From positions 6,192,530-6,231,691 of the forward strand of contig NZ_JTIY01000001.1 of NCBI RefSeq assembly GCF_000818175.1: DNA of 39,162 nt, written 5' to 3'. Shown here one piece after another: positions 25,691-32,908 of this stretch (its first letter is position 1; each line of letters opens with the position of its first letter). Below the pieces are notes generated by a model that did not search any database, had not been told where the DNA came from, and worked only from the letters and a program-made list of their open reading frames with translations. A program made the translations under genes and the position numbers. This stretch comes from Streptomyces sp. AcH 505 (GTDB lineage: Bacteria; Actinomycetota; Actinomycetes; Streptomycetales; Streptomycetaceae).

Positions 25691-26575
25691 ATGTCTCTCA
25701 CCAGCGACGAGATCGCCCGCCAGCCGGACGCCTGGCGCAAGGCCGCCGACGTGGCCGAGGCCGCCGACGGCCTGCCGAAGCGTGGCGAGCGCGTCGCGGT
25801 CATCGGCTGCGGCACGTCGTGGTTCATGGCCGAGGCGTACGCCGTCCTGCGGGAAACGGGAGGCTACGGGGAGACCGACTACTTCACGGCCTCCGCCTAC
25901 CCCGAGGACCGCGACTACGACCGGCTCGTCGCGATCACCCGCTCCGGCACCACGACCGAAGTCCTCGACGTCCTGCGGCGGGCGCGTGAGAGCTGCCCCA
26001 CCGTGGCCCTCACCGCCGATCTCGACACCCCGGTGGTGAACGCCGCCGACCACATCGTGGACCTGGGCTTCGCCGACGAACGCTCCGTCGTCCAGACGGT
26101 GTTCGCGACGACCGCCCTGGCCACCCTGCGCGCCTCGCTCGGCGAGGACATCGAACCGCTGGCCGCGGCGGCGCAGAGCGTGCTCGACGAGCCACTCGCC
26201 GAGGAGTGGCTGACCGCCGAGCAGATCACCTTCCTCGGCGACGGCTGGGCCCACGGTGTCGCGCGGGAAGCCGGGCTGAAGATGCGGGAGGCCGCGCAGG
26301 CGTGGACGGAGTCGTACCCGAGCATGGAGTACCGGCACGGCCCGATCAGCATCGCCGCACCGAACCGGCTCGTCTGGCACTTCGGCCGGGACACCGGTGA
26401 GCTGGCCAAGGACGTCGCCCCCACCGGCGCCACCTTCGTCGACCACCCGCAGGACGCGCAGGTCGACCTGGTACGGGTTCAGCGCCTCGCCGAGGCCGTC
26501 GCCCGCGCCAAGGGCCTCGACCCGGACCGCCCGCGCAACCTGACCAGGTCCGTCGTCCTGGCCGCCCGCCCGTAA
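25691..26575 (+). CDS. SIS-domain sugar-phosphate isomerase/deaminase (AgaS/GlmS-C-like)
   Basis: A 294-residue protein with two SIS domains. Domain 1 (about 30-160) has VAVIGCGTSWFMAEAYAVL and VAITRSGTTTEVLDVL, the phosphosugar-binding Ser/Thr loops. Domain 2 (about 175-290) has ITFLGDGWAHGVAREAGLKMREAAQAW and SMEYRHGPISIA, where Glu and His match the isomerase centre of GlmS and AgaS. It probably converts an aldose or 2-amino-aldose 6-phosphate to a ketose 6-phosphate (galactosamine-6-P to tagatose-6-P in AgaS). Glycosylamine-6-P deglycases (FrlB type) are the main alternative. GAGGAG lies eight bases before the ATG. A long hairpin follows the gene. Confidence 0.88.
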   Translation: MSLTSDEIARQPDAWRKAADVAEAADGLPKRGERVAVIGCGTSWFMAEAYAVLRETGGYGETDYFTASAYPEDRDYDRLVAITRSGTTTEVLDVLRRARESCPTVALTADLDTPVVNAADHIVDLGFADERSVVQTVFATTALATLRASLGEDIEPLAAAAQSVLDEPLAEEWLTAEQITFLGDGWAHGVAREAGLKMREAAQAWTESYPSMEYRHGPISIAAPNRLVWHFGRDTGELAKDVAPTGATFVDHPQDAQVDLVRVQRLAEAVARAKGLDPDRPRNLTRSVVLAARP

Positions 26576-26588
26576 CACCCCGGTCAAC

Positions 26589-26632
26589 GGCCGGGCGCCC
26601 GGTGGTCCTTGGACGTCACCGGGCGCCCGGCC
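26589..26632 (+). terminator. Perfect 16-bp-stem hairpin between SIS and aldolase genes
   Basis: GGCCGGGCGCCCGGTG (26589-26604) pairs fully with 26617-26632 around a 12-base loop, starting 14 bases after the SIS stop. There is no T-tract. It could be an intra-operonic attenuator or an mRNA-stabilising end that lowers aldolase expression relative to upstream genes. A promoter for the aldolase may lie in 26633-26710, but none is clear. Confidence 0.6.
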
Positions 26633-26726
26633 GCCGTCCGCACCGGGGACCGGAGCGACGATCCCCAGAAAACCACCGCCCCACCGCATCGCATCCCGGC
26701 GCTGCCGTACGCAGGAGCATGACACC

Positions 26727-27569
26727 GTGTTGACCACCACTTCCGCCCTCGTCACCGCCGCGCACGACGCGCACACCGGCGTCGCCGCCTTCAACGTGAT
26801 CGCCATCGAGCACGCCGAGGCGGTCGCCGTCGCCGCCGAGGCGACCGGACTGCCGGCCATCCTCCAGATCAGCGAGAACGCGGCGCGCCACCACGGCGAC
26901 GTCGCCCCGCTCGCCGCTGCCGCCGCCGCGATAGCGCGGGCGAGCAGCGCGGCACTCTCCCTCCACCTCGACCATGTCGAGGACGCCGCCCTGCTGTTCC
27001 GCACGGCCGAATGCGGCGCCAGCTCCGTGATGTTCGACGCGTCACGCCGCAGCGACGAGGACAACGTCCGGGCGACGCGTGAGGCGGCCGACTGGGCCCA
27101 TGCGCACGGCCTGTACATCGAGGCGGAGCTGGGCGAGATCGGCGGCAAGAAGGGCTCGGCGCACACCCCGGGCGTACGCACCGACCCGCAGCAGGCGCGG
27201 GAGTTCGTCGAAGCCACCGGGGTCGACGCGCTCGCCGTCGCCGTCGGATCCACCCACGCCATGACGGACCGGACGGCACAGGTCGACCTCGACCTCGTCG
27301 CGCGGATCAGTGCGGCGGTGCCGGTGCCGCTGGTCCTGCACGGCTCGTCCGGCGTCCCCGCCGATCTGTTGGCGGCGGCGGTGCGTGCGGGCATGACCAA
27401 AATCAACTTCGGCACGATGCTCAACGTCGCGTTCACCGGGGCCGTCCGCGCGGCGCTCGCCGCGTCCCCCGACGCGCACGACCCGCGCCCCTACCTGGCG
27501 CAGGCGCGCACGGCGGTCGCCGAGGTCGCCGCCGACTGCCTGCGGACGGTGAGTGGCGGCAACCAGTAA
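26727..27569 (+). CDS. Class II (zinc) ketose-bisphosphate aldolase, GatY/KbaY/Fba-like
   Basis: A 280-residue cytoplasmic aldolase that splits a ketose 1,6-bisphosphate into dihydroxyacetone phosphate and glyceraldehyde 3-phosphate. Visible landmarks are FNVIAIEHAEAV, the catalytic Asp82 and zinc ligand His83 in LHLDHVED, EAELGEIGG (132-140), zinc ligand His177 in GSTHA, and zinc ligand His205 in LHGSSGV. The GTG at 26727 is preceded by AGGAG with a nine-base gap. It is the last gene of the DeoR-linked operon but is separated from the SIS gene by 151 bases with a strong hairpin. In the proposed scheme it would act on tagatose 1,6-bisphosphate; fructose 1,6-bisphosphate or a modified sugar phosphate are possible. 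Confidence 0.92.
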   Translation: MLTTTSALVTAAHDAHTGVAAFNVIAIEHAEAVAVAAEATGLPAILQISENAARHHGDVAPLAAAAAAIARASSAALSLHLDHVEDAALLFRTAECGASSVMFDASRRSDEDNVRATREAADWAHAHGLYIEAELGEIGGKKGSAHTPGVRTDPQQAREFVEATGVDALAVAVGSTHAMTDRTAQVDLDLVARISAAVPVPLVLHGSSGVPADLLAAAVRAGMTKINFGTMLNVAFTGAVRAALAASPDAHDPRPYLAQARTAVAEVAADCLRTVSGGNQ

Positions 27570-27584
27570 CGGGGGAGCGGCACT

Positions 27585-28058
27585 TCAGGCGGTCATGGCC
27601 ACGGACGACTTGCCGAGCACGGCGTCGTTCTTGGCCGCCCGCTCGGCGAAGACCACGACCCGCAGCAGGGCGAACCTGCCGACCCCCGCCAGCGCCGAGG
27701 CCGACAGATAGACGCTCTGCTCGACCACGGCCGACGGCGCGGACTGCAGGGAGTGCAGGACGAGCAGAGCCCCCGTCGTGAACGCGTAGCTCACGGCGAC
27801 CGTCAGACCGGACTGCAGATGGACGCTCCAGCCCCGCCGCTCGCTGCGGAAGGAGATCCGGCTGTGCAGCTCGGTCGCGAGCACGGTGGAGACCACACTG
27901 ATCAGCGCGTTCGCGACGACCATCGACATCCGCCCGCTCAGCAGTACGAGCGCCGCGCTGGAGGCGAGTCCGACTCCGCCGCCACAGACGACGAAGCGCA
28001 CGAAGGCCGCGACGAGCGGGTGGGCGGTGCTGGTCGGGCGGTGCGCCGGCGCGGTCAC
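27585..28058 (-). CDS. GtrA-family small membrane protein
   Basis: A 157-residue protein with four hydrophobic segments: about 20-40 (FVRFVVCGGGVGLASSAALVLL), 45-65, 83-105 and 118-138. This layout, the opening LVAAFVRFVVCGGG and FRSERRGW in the middle loop fit the GtrA-like family. GtrA proteins are thought to flip undecaprenyl-linked sugars during cell-surface glycan modification (family knowledge). The GTG at 28058 has GGAGG six bases upstream. There is no glycosyltransferase neighbour, so its partner is elsewhere. It is convergent with the aldolase gene, with only 15 bases between stops. Confidence 0.82.
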   Translation of the reverse strand: MTAPAHRPTSTAHPLVAAFVRFVVCGGGVGLASSAALVLLSGRMSMVVANALISVVSTVLATELHSRISFRSERRGWSVHLQSGLTVAVSYAFTTGALLVLHSLQSAPSAVVEQSVYLSASALAGVGRFALLRVVVFAERAAKNDAVLGKSSVAMTA

Positions 28059-28156
28059 GGGGTTCCTCCGGAGGGGGTGTCGAACGATGCCTTGATTCCA
28101 CCCCAGAACCTACGGACCCCGCGTCCCCCGAACGAACCGGGTGGTCCCCGGACTTG

Positions 28157-28176
28157 CCTGGGGGTTAACCCCCAGG
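28157..28176. promoter_or_regulatory. Perfect 20-bp palindrome upstream of the GtrA-like gene
   Basis: CCTGGGGGTTAACCCCCAGG is fully self-complementary with no spacer. It lies about 100 bp upstream of the GtrA-like start and 49 bp after the HxlR stop on the same strand. With no loop it is better suited to binding a dimeric protein than to acting as a terminator, though a cruciform or terminator role is possible. Confidence 0.45.
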
Positions 28177-28224
28177 GATCCCCGAGGCGGACCCCCGCCC
28201 CGCGCGGTGGAGCGGACGGAGGTC

Positions 28225-28602
28225 TCAGGGCTGCCGCGCGTCGTAGGCCGCCTGGCTCCGCTCGATCTGGGGGTTCTTGTCCACGGCCCACTCCGCCAGC
28301 GCCACCGCCGGCTCGATCAACGTCCGTCCCGTCGCGGTGAGTTCGTACTCGACCCGGGGCGGCACCTCGGGGAACACCGTACGGGCCACGAGACCGTCCC
28401 GCTCCAGATGCCGCACCGTACGTGTCAGCATCCGCTGCGAGATCCCGGGGATCCGCTGCTGCAGCTCGGTGAAGCGCATCCGCTCGCCGTCGAGCGTGGC
28501 CACCACCAGCAGCGTCCACTTGTCGCCGATGCGGTCCAGGATGCCGCGGATGGCCCGGCCGCCGTCGCCGCGGATGAGGCAGGTGTTGCGGTACTTCGAC
28601 AT
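28225..28602 (-). CDS. HxlR-family winged-helix regulator
   Basis: A 125-residue MarR-like regulator. The N-terminus carries the family Cys (Cys8 in YRNTCLIRG), which in several HxlR proteins senses reactive electrophiles or disulfide stress. The winged helix follows: AIRGILDRIGDKWTLLVVATL, FTELQQRIPGISQRMLTRTVRHLERDGLV, then the wing VEYELTATGRTL. The ATG at 28602 has AGGAG five bases upstream. It is divergent from a DoxX gene 105 bp away, which it probably controls together with itself through the GCACA/TGTGC sites between them. Confidence 0.93.
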   Translation of the reverse strand: MSKYRNTCLIRGDGGRAIRGILDRIGDKWTLLVVATLDGERMRFTELQQRIPGISQRMLTRTVRHLERDGLVARTVFPEVPPRVEYELTATGRTLIEPAVALAEWAVDKNPQIERSQAAYDARQP

Positions 28603-28622
28603 GGGCGCTCCTGGTTCGCCAC

Positions 28623-28636
28623 GCACACCGGTGTGC
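28623..28636. promoter_or_regulatory. Palindrome GCACACCGGTGTGC, candidate HxlR operator 1
   Basis: A perfect 14-bp palindrome, 20 bp upstream of the HxlR start. Its GCACA/TGTGC half-sites recur in the second site at 28668-28681. Binding here would repress the hxlR-like gene itself. Inferred from symmetry and position. Confidence 0.45.
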
Positions 28637-28667
28637 CTTTTGTAAGCCGGTCCATAGTCACCGACCA

Positions 28668-28681
28668 TGTGCCTACGCACA
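28668..28681. promoter_or_regulatory. TGTGC-CTAC-GCACA, candidate HxlR operator 2
   Basis: An inverted repeat with 5-bp arms and a 4-bp spacer, ending 26 bp before the DoxX start. Same half-sites as operator 1 in the opposite order. It is well placed to block the DoxX promoter. Confidence 0.45.
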
Positions 28682-28707
28682 ACTCGTAACCATGACGGAG
28701 GACGGCA

Positions 28708-29070
28708 ATGGAAATCGCCTACTGGATCGTCACCGGCGTCCTGGGACTCTTCTTCCTGTTCGCGGGCGGCAAGAAGGTCGCGCAGTCCAAGGAGCGGCTG
28801 GCACCCATGATGGGCTGGGTCGACACGGTCCCGATGTGGGTGGTCCGTGGCATCGGTGTCGTCGAGATCCTCGGCGTCGCCGGCCTCGTGCTGCCGCCGC
28901 TGACAGGGATAGCGCCCGTCCTGGCGATGGCGGCCGCGATCGGCATGCTCGTCCTCCAGGTGCTGGCAGCCGGCCTCCACCTGTCCAGGGGCGAGGTCAA
29001 GGAGACCGGCCTCAACGCCGCCCTGGTCGTACTCGCCGGGGTGGCCGCCTGGCTCGCCACGACCTGGTGA
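28708..29070 (+). CDS. DoxX-family membrane protein
   Basis: A 120-residue protein with four membrane segments: about 3-21 (IAYWIVTGVLGLFFLFAG), 44-65 (VVRGIGVVEILGVAGLVL), 69-93 and 101-118. GGKKVAQSKE and the Glu in GVVEILG are typical of DoxX/DoxD-like proteins, often found beside HxlR or MarR sensors and linked to redox or quinone stress. The ATG at 28708 has GGAGG six bases upstream. A terminator hairpin begins directly after the stop. It is probably a single gene under the divergent HxlR regulator. Confidence 0.9.
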   Translation: MEIAYWIVTGVLGLFFLFAGGKKVAQSKERLAPMMGWVDTVPMWVVRGIGVVEILGVAGLVLPPLTGIAPVLAMAAAIGMLVLQVLAAGLHLSRGEVKETGLNAALVVLAGVAAWLATTW

Positions 29071-29093
29071 GCCACCGGCTGTCCGCCGGTGGC
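29071..29093 (+). terminator. Terminator of the DoxX gene
   Basis: GCCACCGGC (29071-29079) and GCCGGTGGC (29085-29093) form a perfect 9-bp stem with a 5-base loop, starting on the base after the TGA. No T-tract is seen. Confidence 0.6.
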
Positions 29094-29217
29094 CGGCTCC
29101 AGGGCCTCCCCGAGGAGTTCCTGCCGAGGCGCCGAGTCCCGAACGCCAAGTGACCATGCGGGCCCGTATCGTGAGGCCGACGATCTCGTGACCTTCCCGA
29201 ACAGAGAGGTGCGCCGC

Positions 29218-29919
29218 GTGCGTTCGCCGGCCGAAGCTCCCCCTGTCCCCTCGATGATTCCCGTGCCAGGCGGCACGGTCGACCTCAGGGACGACCGGCG
29301 GGGCATCTGTTGGCAGGCCGACGTGGCGCCCTTCCTGCTCGGTCGGTATCCGGTCACGGCTGCGCTCCACAGGGCCGTCACCGGAGCGGACGTCAGCCCG
29401 TCCACGCCCGCCGACTCGCCGGTGACGAACGTGAGTTGGCTCGACGCGATCGAGGTGTGCAACCGCCTCTCCGAGCTGTCAGGGCTGAGACCGGCGTACT
29501 CCCGCGCCGAGGAGAGCGACGAAGTGGCCTGGGACCGGACGTCCGACGGGTACCGGCTGCCGACCGAGGCGGAGTGGCAGTACGCCTGCAAGGGCGGCAC
29601 CGACGGCTACCGGTACGGGGAGATCGACGACATCGCCTGGTACGACGGCAATTCCGGCGACCGGGTGCACGACGTCGGCGGCAAGGCGCCCAACGCGTGG
29701 GGGCTGCACGACATGCTGGGCAACGTCTGGGAGTGGTGCTGGGACCTCTACGACGAGGAGGTCTACGGCGCGTACCGGATCTTCCGCGGTGGCGGCTGGG
29801 CCGAGTCGGAGCGGGGCTGCGGAGTGACCGTGCGCCGTCGCAGCCACCCCACCTTCGCCATCGACGACCTCGGGTTCCGGCCCGCCAGGACCGTGGGGAC
29901 GGTCGTCTCCCGGTCGTGA
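29218..29919 (+). CDS. SUMF1/FGE-fold (formylglycine-generating-enzyme-like) protein
   Basis: A 233-residue protein of the sulfatase-modifying-factor fold. Landmarks in order are MIPVPGGTVDLRDD, APFLLGRYPVT, PVTNVSWLDAIEVCNRLSE, YRLPTEAEWQYAC, GLHDMLGNVWEWCWD, FRGGGW and DLGFRPAR. True FGE enzymes use a Cys pair in the last third (one about five residues before the other). Only one is visible here (ERGCGVTV), so the canonical copper/cysteine centre looks incomplete. A non-FGE member, for example EgtB-like or a structural relative, is more likely. The GTG at 29218 is chosen for GAGAGG eight bases upstream; GTGs at 29188 and 29209 are alternatives. It is convergent with the PD40 gene, with five bases between stops. 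No sulfatase gene is nearby. Confidence 0.82.
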   Translation: MRSPAEAPPVPSMIPVPGGTVDLRDDRRGICWQADVAPFLLGRYPVTAALHRAVTGADVSPSTPADSPVTNVSWLDAIEVCNRLSELSGLRPAYSRAEESDEVAWDRTSDGYRLPTEAEWQYACKGGTDGYRYGEIDDIAWYDGNSGDRVHDVGGKAPNAWGLHDMLGNVWEWCWDLYDEEVYGAYRIFRGGGWAESERGCGVTVRRRSHPTFAIDDLGFRPARTVGTVVSRS

Positions 29920-29924
29920 GCGGA

Positions 29925-30848
29925 TCACCCGGCCCGGCCGTCGAGCGGGTACGAGACGAAGGCGAAGCGCCGGCTGTCCGGGGACCAGCTGTTGACGTTC
30001 ATCGTGCCCTGACCGCCGAACAGCGGGAACGTGCGCACCGGCACGGCCCAGGCGTCGGTCCGCACCAGTCGTACGGTGACGTCGAGGTTGGCCGGGTGCC
30101 CCAGCGTGCCCGGTGGGAACGACACGTACGCGGCGTGCGCTCCGTCCGGTGACAGGTGCGGGAACCAGTCGACGGTGTCGGAGGTGTGCACCCGTCGCAG
30201 CACACTCCCCGCGGCGGGCAGCCGCGCGATCTGGGCGTGCCCCGGGGCCTCGGTGAAGGTCTCCGTGTTGCAGTAGATCCACTCGCCGTCGGGGGAGTAC
30301 TCCGGGCCGTCGAGATGGCCCTCCCCGGTGTCGACGGCCTTGCCGGGCCCGCCGGCCGCCGGCATCAGCGCCAGCCGGCCGGGCGAGCCGTCCGCCCCGC
30401 GCGCGATCTCGACGTAGGCGAGGGTCCGACCGTCGGGGCTGACGCCGTGCAGGAAGTGCAGCGTCCCGTCGTCGGCCGTCAGGCGGACGCCCTTGCCCCC
30501 GGCGACGGGCGCCGCGTACAGATGTCCGTCCATGCCCGACACGTACACGGTGCGTCCGTCGGGGGAGAGCACATGGTCGTTGTTGATGTCCGGCACCCCG
30601 TCGAGCGGGATCTCCGCCAGCCCCGAGGGGGCCTCGACGTCGAGCCGCCACAGCCGTCCCGCGCCGTTGAGCAGCAGACTCCGGCCGTCGTGCGACCAGT
30701 TGGGGGCCTCAAGCAGCAATTCGGCCGTCTCGAAGAGCAGTTGCGGCTCGTCGGAGTCGACGGACGCGATCCACACCGCCGTCCGCCGGCCGGCCTCCGC
30801 CGTCCGTGGCCGCATGCCGGTGTCCTCGGTGTCCTCGGTGCGGTCCAT
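29925..30848 (-). CDS. TolB/PD40-type beta-propeller protein, cytoplasmic
   Basis: A 307-residue protein built of repeated PD40/WD40-like blades, each with a central S-x-D-G or S-P-D-x-R phrase: NWSHDGRSLLL, LSPDGRTVYV, VSPDGRTLAYVE, YSPDGEWIYCN, LSPDGAHAAYVS and SWSPDSRRFAFVSY. These give about six blades. No signal peptide is seen, unlike periplasmic TolB. GTAEAGRR- and IASVDSDEPQLLF-type openings are common in actinobacterial proteins of unknown function. The ATG at 30848 has GGGAAG six bases upstream. It is divergent from an alpha/beta hydrolase, with a strong palindrome between them. A role as a ligand- or protein-binding scaffold is inferred only. Confidence 0.85.
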   Translation of the reverse strand: MDRTEDTEDTGMRPRTAEAGRRTAVWIASVDSDEPQLLFETAELLLEAPNWSHDGRSLLLNGAGRLWRLDVEAPSGLAEIPLDGVPDINNDHVLSPDGRTVYVSGMDGHLYAAPVAGGKGVRLTADDGTLHFLHGVSPDGRTLAYVEIARGADGSPGRLALMPAAGGPGKAVDTGEGHLDGPEYSPDGEWIYCNTETFTEAPGHAQIARLPAAGSVLRRVHTSDTVDWFPHLSPDGAHAAYVSFPPGTLGHPANLDVTVRLVRTDAWAVPVRTFPLFGGQGTMNVNSWSPDSRRFAFVSYPLDGRAG

Positions 30849-30890
30849 GGTGTTCTTCCCGTCGGACGGAGTCAGGAGCCTCGGTGATCA

Positions 30891-30916
30891 TTGACAGCGC
30901 CGCCCGGCGCTGTCAA
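30891..30916. promoter_or_regulatory. Perfect 11-bp inverted repeat in the divergent PD40 / hydrolase region
   Basis: TTGACAGCGCC (30891-30901) and GGCGCTGTCAA (30906-30916) are separated by four bases. The outer TTGACA on each strand could be a -35 for each divergent gene. A dimeric regulator, TetR-like by the look of the site, would then control both. The regulator is not encoded next to it. Confidence 0.5.
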
Positions 30917-30956
30917 CCACCGCAGGGCCGGTCGCACTGCCGCGTACGGTGCCGGT

Positions 30957-31838
30957 ATGAACGAGACTGATCTGGAGCTGCCCGACGGTCGCACGGTGCA
31001 CATCTACGACTCCGGTACGGACCGCGCGGCCGATCCGCTGGTCGTCTTCTGGCACCACGGCACCCCGAACATCGGTGCGCCGCCCGCGCCGCTGTTCCCC
31101 GCCGCCGACCGGCTCGGGGTGCGCTGGGTGTCGTACGACCGTCCCGGCTACGGCCGGTCGACCCCGCTCCCGGGCCGGAGCGTGGCGTCGGTGGCCGCCG
31201 ATGTCGCCGCCGTCACCGCCGCGCTCGGCATCGGACGGTTCGCCGTCATGGGCCACTCCGGCGGCGGACCGCACGCGCTGGCGTGCGCCGCACTGCTGCC
31301 GGACCGGGTGTTCGCGGCCGTCAGCGTCGCGGGCCTGGCGCCGTTCGACGCGGACGGGCTCGACTGGTTCGCCGGCATGTCCGACTCGGGCCGCGCGACC
31401 CTGGGCGCTGCCGCCGCCGGGCGGGCAGCGAAGGAGGCCCACGAGGCGGACGCCACGTACGACCCGGAGATGTTCACGCCCGCCGACCACGCGGCGCTCG
31501 CCGGCGAGTGGTCCTGGTTCGGGGACGTCGTCGGTCCCGCCGTGGCGGCGGGACCCGGCGCGCTGATCGACGACGACTTGGCGTACGTGACGCCGTGGGG
31601 CTTCGACCCGGCGCTGATCGAAGCACCGGTCCTGCTGGAGCACGGCGGCGAGGACCGGATCGCGCCCAGCACCCACGGGCAGTGGCTGGCGGCCCACTGC
31701 CCGACGGCTGAACTGTGGCTGAGCCCGGCCGACGGACACATCTCGGTCCTCGGCACGGCCGGCGCCGAAGCGCTGGACTGGCTGAGCGAGCACCGGTCGG
31801 GCCGAGCGAGCACCGGTCGGACCGACCCGACCCGGTGA
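30957..31838 (+). CDS. Alpha/beta hydrolase
   Basis: A 293-residue cytoplasmic alpha/beta-hydrolase-fold enzyme. The oxyanion segment is FWHHGTPNIG (31-40), SYDRPGYGRS (59-68) is the usual DRPG strand, and the nucleophile elbow is GHSGGG with Ser101. The probable acid is Asp near EHGGEDRIAP and the probable His is in PADGHISVL, giving a full triad. The substrate is unknown. No Shine-Dalgarno precedes the ATG at 30957; if the -35 is TTGACA at 30891, the leader would be about 30 bases. The 3' end has a near-duplicated phrase (two copies of CGAGCACCGGTCGG, about 31789-31820), a small local repeat in the tail. Confidence 0.9.
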   Translation: MNETDLELPDGRTVHIYDSGTDRAADPLVVFWHHGTPNIGAPPAPLFPAADRLGVRWVSYDRPGYGRSTPLPGRSVASVAADVAAVTAALGIGRFAVMGHSGGGPHALACAALLPDRVFAAVSVAGLAPFDADGLDWFAGMSDSGRATLGAAAAGRAAKEAHEADATYDPEMFTPADHAALAGEWSWFGDVVGPAVAAGPGALIDDDLAYVTPWGFDPALIEAPVLLEHGGEDRIAPSTHGQWLAAHCPTAELWLSPADGHISVLGTAGAEALDWLSEHRSGRASTGRTDPTR

Positions 31839-31848
31839 GGTGGCCCGG

Positions 31849-32853
31849 TCAGGTGGTCGTGACGGCGCGCAGACTCTCCTTGAGAGAGCTCATCGTGGCC
31901 ATCACAGCGGTGGGCTCGAAGCCGCAGTGCGCCATGCAGTTGTCGCAGCGCGGGTCCTTGCCCCGGCCGTAGTTGTCCCACTCGGTGGTGTCCAGCAGCT
32001 CCTGGTACGTCTCGACGTACCCGTCCGACATCAGGTAGCAGGGCTTCTGCCACCCCTTCAGGGAGTACGACGGGATCGCCCACGGCGTGCACTCGAAGTC
32101 GAGCTTGCCTTCGAGGAAGTCCAGGTACAGCGCCGAGTGGTTGAGCCGCCAGCCCTTGCGCCTGCCGTCGCCGAACGCCTTCTTGAACATGGCGCGCGTC
32201 TGCTCGACGCCGAGGAAGCGGTCCTGGTCCGGGGCCTTCTCGTAGGCGTAGCCGGGCGAGATCTGCATCCGGTCGACCTTGAGGTCGTCGTTGAGGTACT
32301 GGAGCACGTCGATGACGTCCTGCGGGCTGTCGTTGTTGAAGAAGGTCGAGTTCGTGTAGACCTTGAACCCGGCCGCCTTCGCCTGCTTGATCGCCTCGAT
32401 CGCCTGGTCGAACACCCCGACCTTGCTGACCGATTCGTCGTGCCGCTCGCGCAGCCCGTCGATGTGGACCATCCACGCGAAGTTGCGGTGCGGCTTGAAC
32501 TTGTGCAGATGCTTCGGCAGCAGCACGGCGTTGGTGCAGAGCACCACGAACTTGCCCTTCGCCAGGAGCTGGCGCGTCATCTCGTCGATCTGCGGGTGCA
32601 TCAGCGGCTCACCGCCGGCCAGCGAGACCGTCGGGGCACCGGCCTCCTTGACGGCCTTCATGACCTGCTCGACCGGCATGCGCTGCTTGAGCACGCTGGC
32701 CGGGTGCTGGATCTTGCCGCAGCCCGCGCAGCCGAGGTTGCACGCGAAAAGGGGTTCGATCTCCACGACCAGCGGGAACTTCTTCCGCCGGAGGATCTTC
32801 TGCTTGATGAGGTAGGTGCCATTCTTGACGGCCAGATTGAGCGGAAGTCCCAT
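31849..32853 (-). CDS. hpnH: HpnH-like radical SAM enzyme (adenosyl-hopene transferase)
   Basis: A 334-residue radical SAM protein. The iron-sulfur motif is CNLGCAGC (Cys38, Cys42, Cys45), SLAGGEPLMHP is the SAM-binding GGEP, and a SPASM-like C-terminal Cys cluster follows (CYLMSDGY, RCDNCMAHCGFEP). The overall phrases (EIEPLFACNLGCAGCGKIQHP, MVHIDGLRERHDESV, YNSTFFNND) match HpnH, which adds the 5'-deoxyadenosyl group to hopene on the way to bacteriohopanetetrol. No squalene-hopene cyclase, hpnC/D/E or hpnG is in this window, so it stands alone. It is divergent from a TetR regulator 85 bases away with a symmetrical operator between them. A second, paralogous copy outside the hopanoid cluster is the simplest reading. 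Confidence 0.88.
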   Translation of the reverse strand: MGLPLNLAVKNGTYLIKQKILRRKKFPLVVEIEPLFACNLGCAGCGKIQHPASVLKQRMPVEQVMKAVKEAGAPTVSLAGGEPLMHPQIDEMTRQLLAKGKFVVLCTNAVLLPKHLHKFKPHRNFAWMVHIDGLRERHDESVSKVGVFDQAIEAIKQAKAAGFKVYTNSTFFNNDSPQDVIDVLQYLNDDLKVDRMQISPGYAYEKAPDQDRFLGVEQTRAMFKKAFGDGRRKGWRLNHSALYLDFLEGKLDFECTPWAIPSYSLKGWQKPCYLMSDGYVETYQELLDTTEWDNYGRGKDPRCDNCMAHCGFEPTAVMATMSSLKESLRAVTTT

Positions 32854-32908
32854 GATCGCTGTCTCCAGTTCCCCCGGGCCCCCGGGGTTGGAAGAAGTCC
32901 TCTACTAA

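Noticed and set aside
17716..27569. Reading the operon as inositol or sulfoquinovose catabolism
   Set aside because: PfkB, Gfo/Idh, DeoR and class II aldolase also occur in inositol loci, but IolB/D/E are missing. No sulfosugar-specific gene is seen, and the GH4 CHSV motif points to galactosides.
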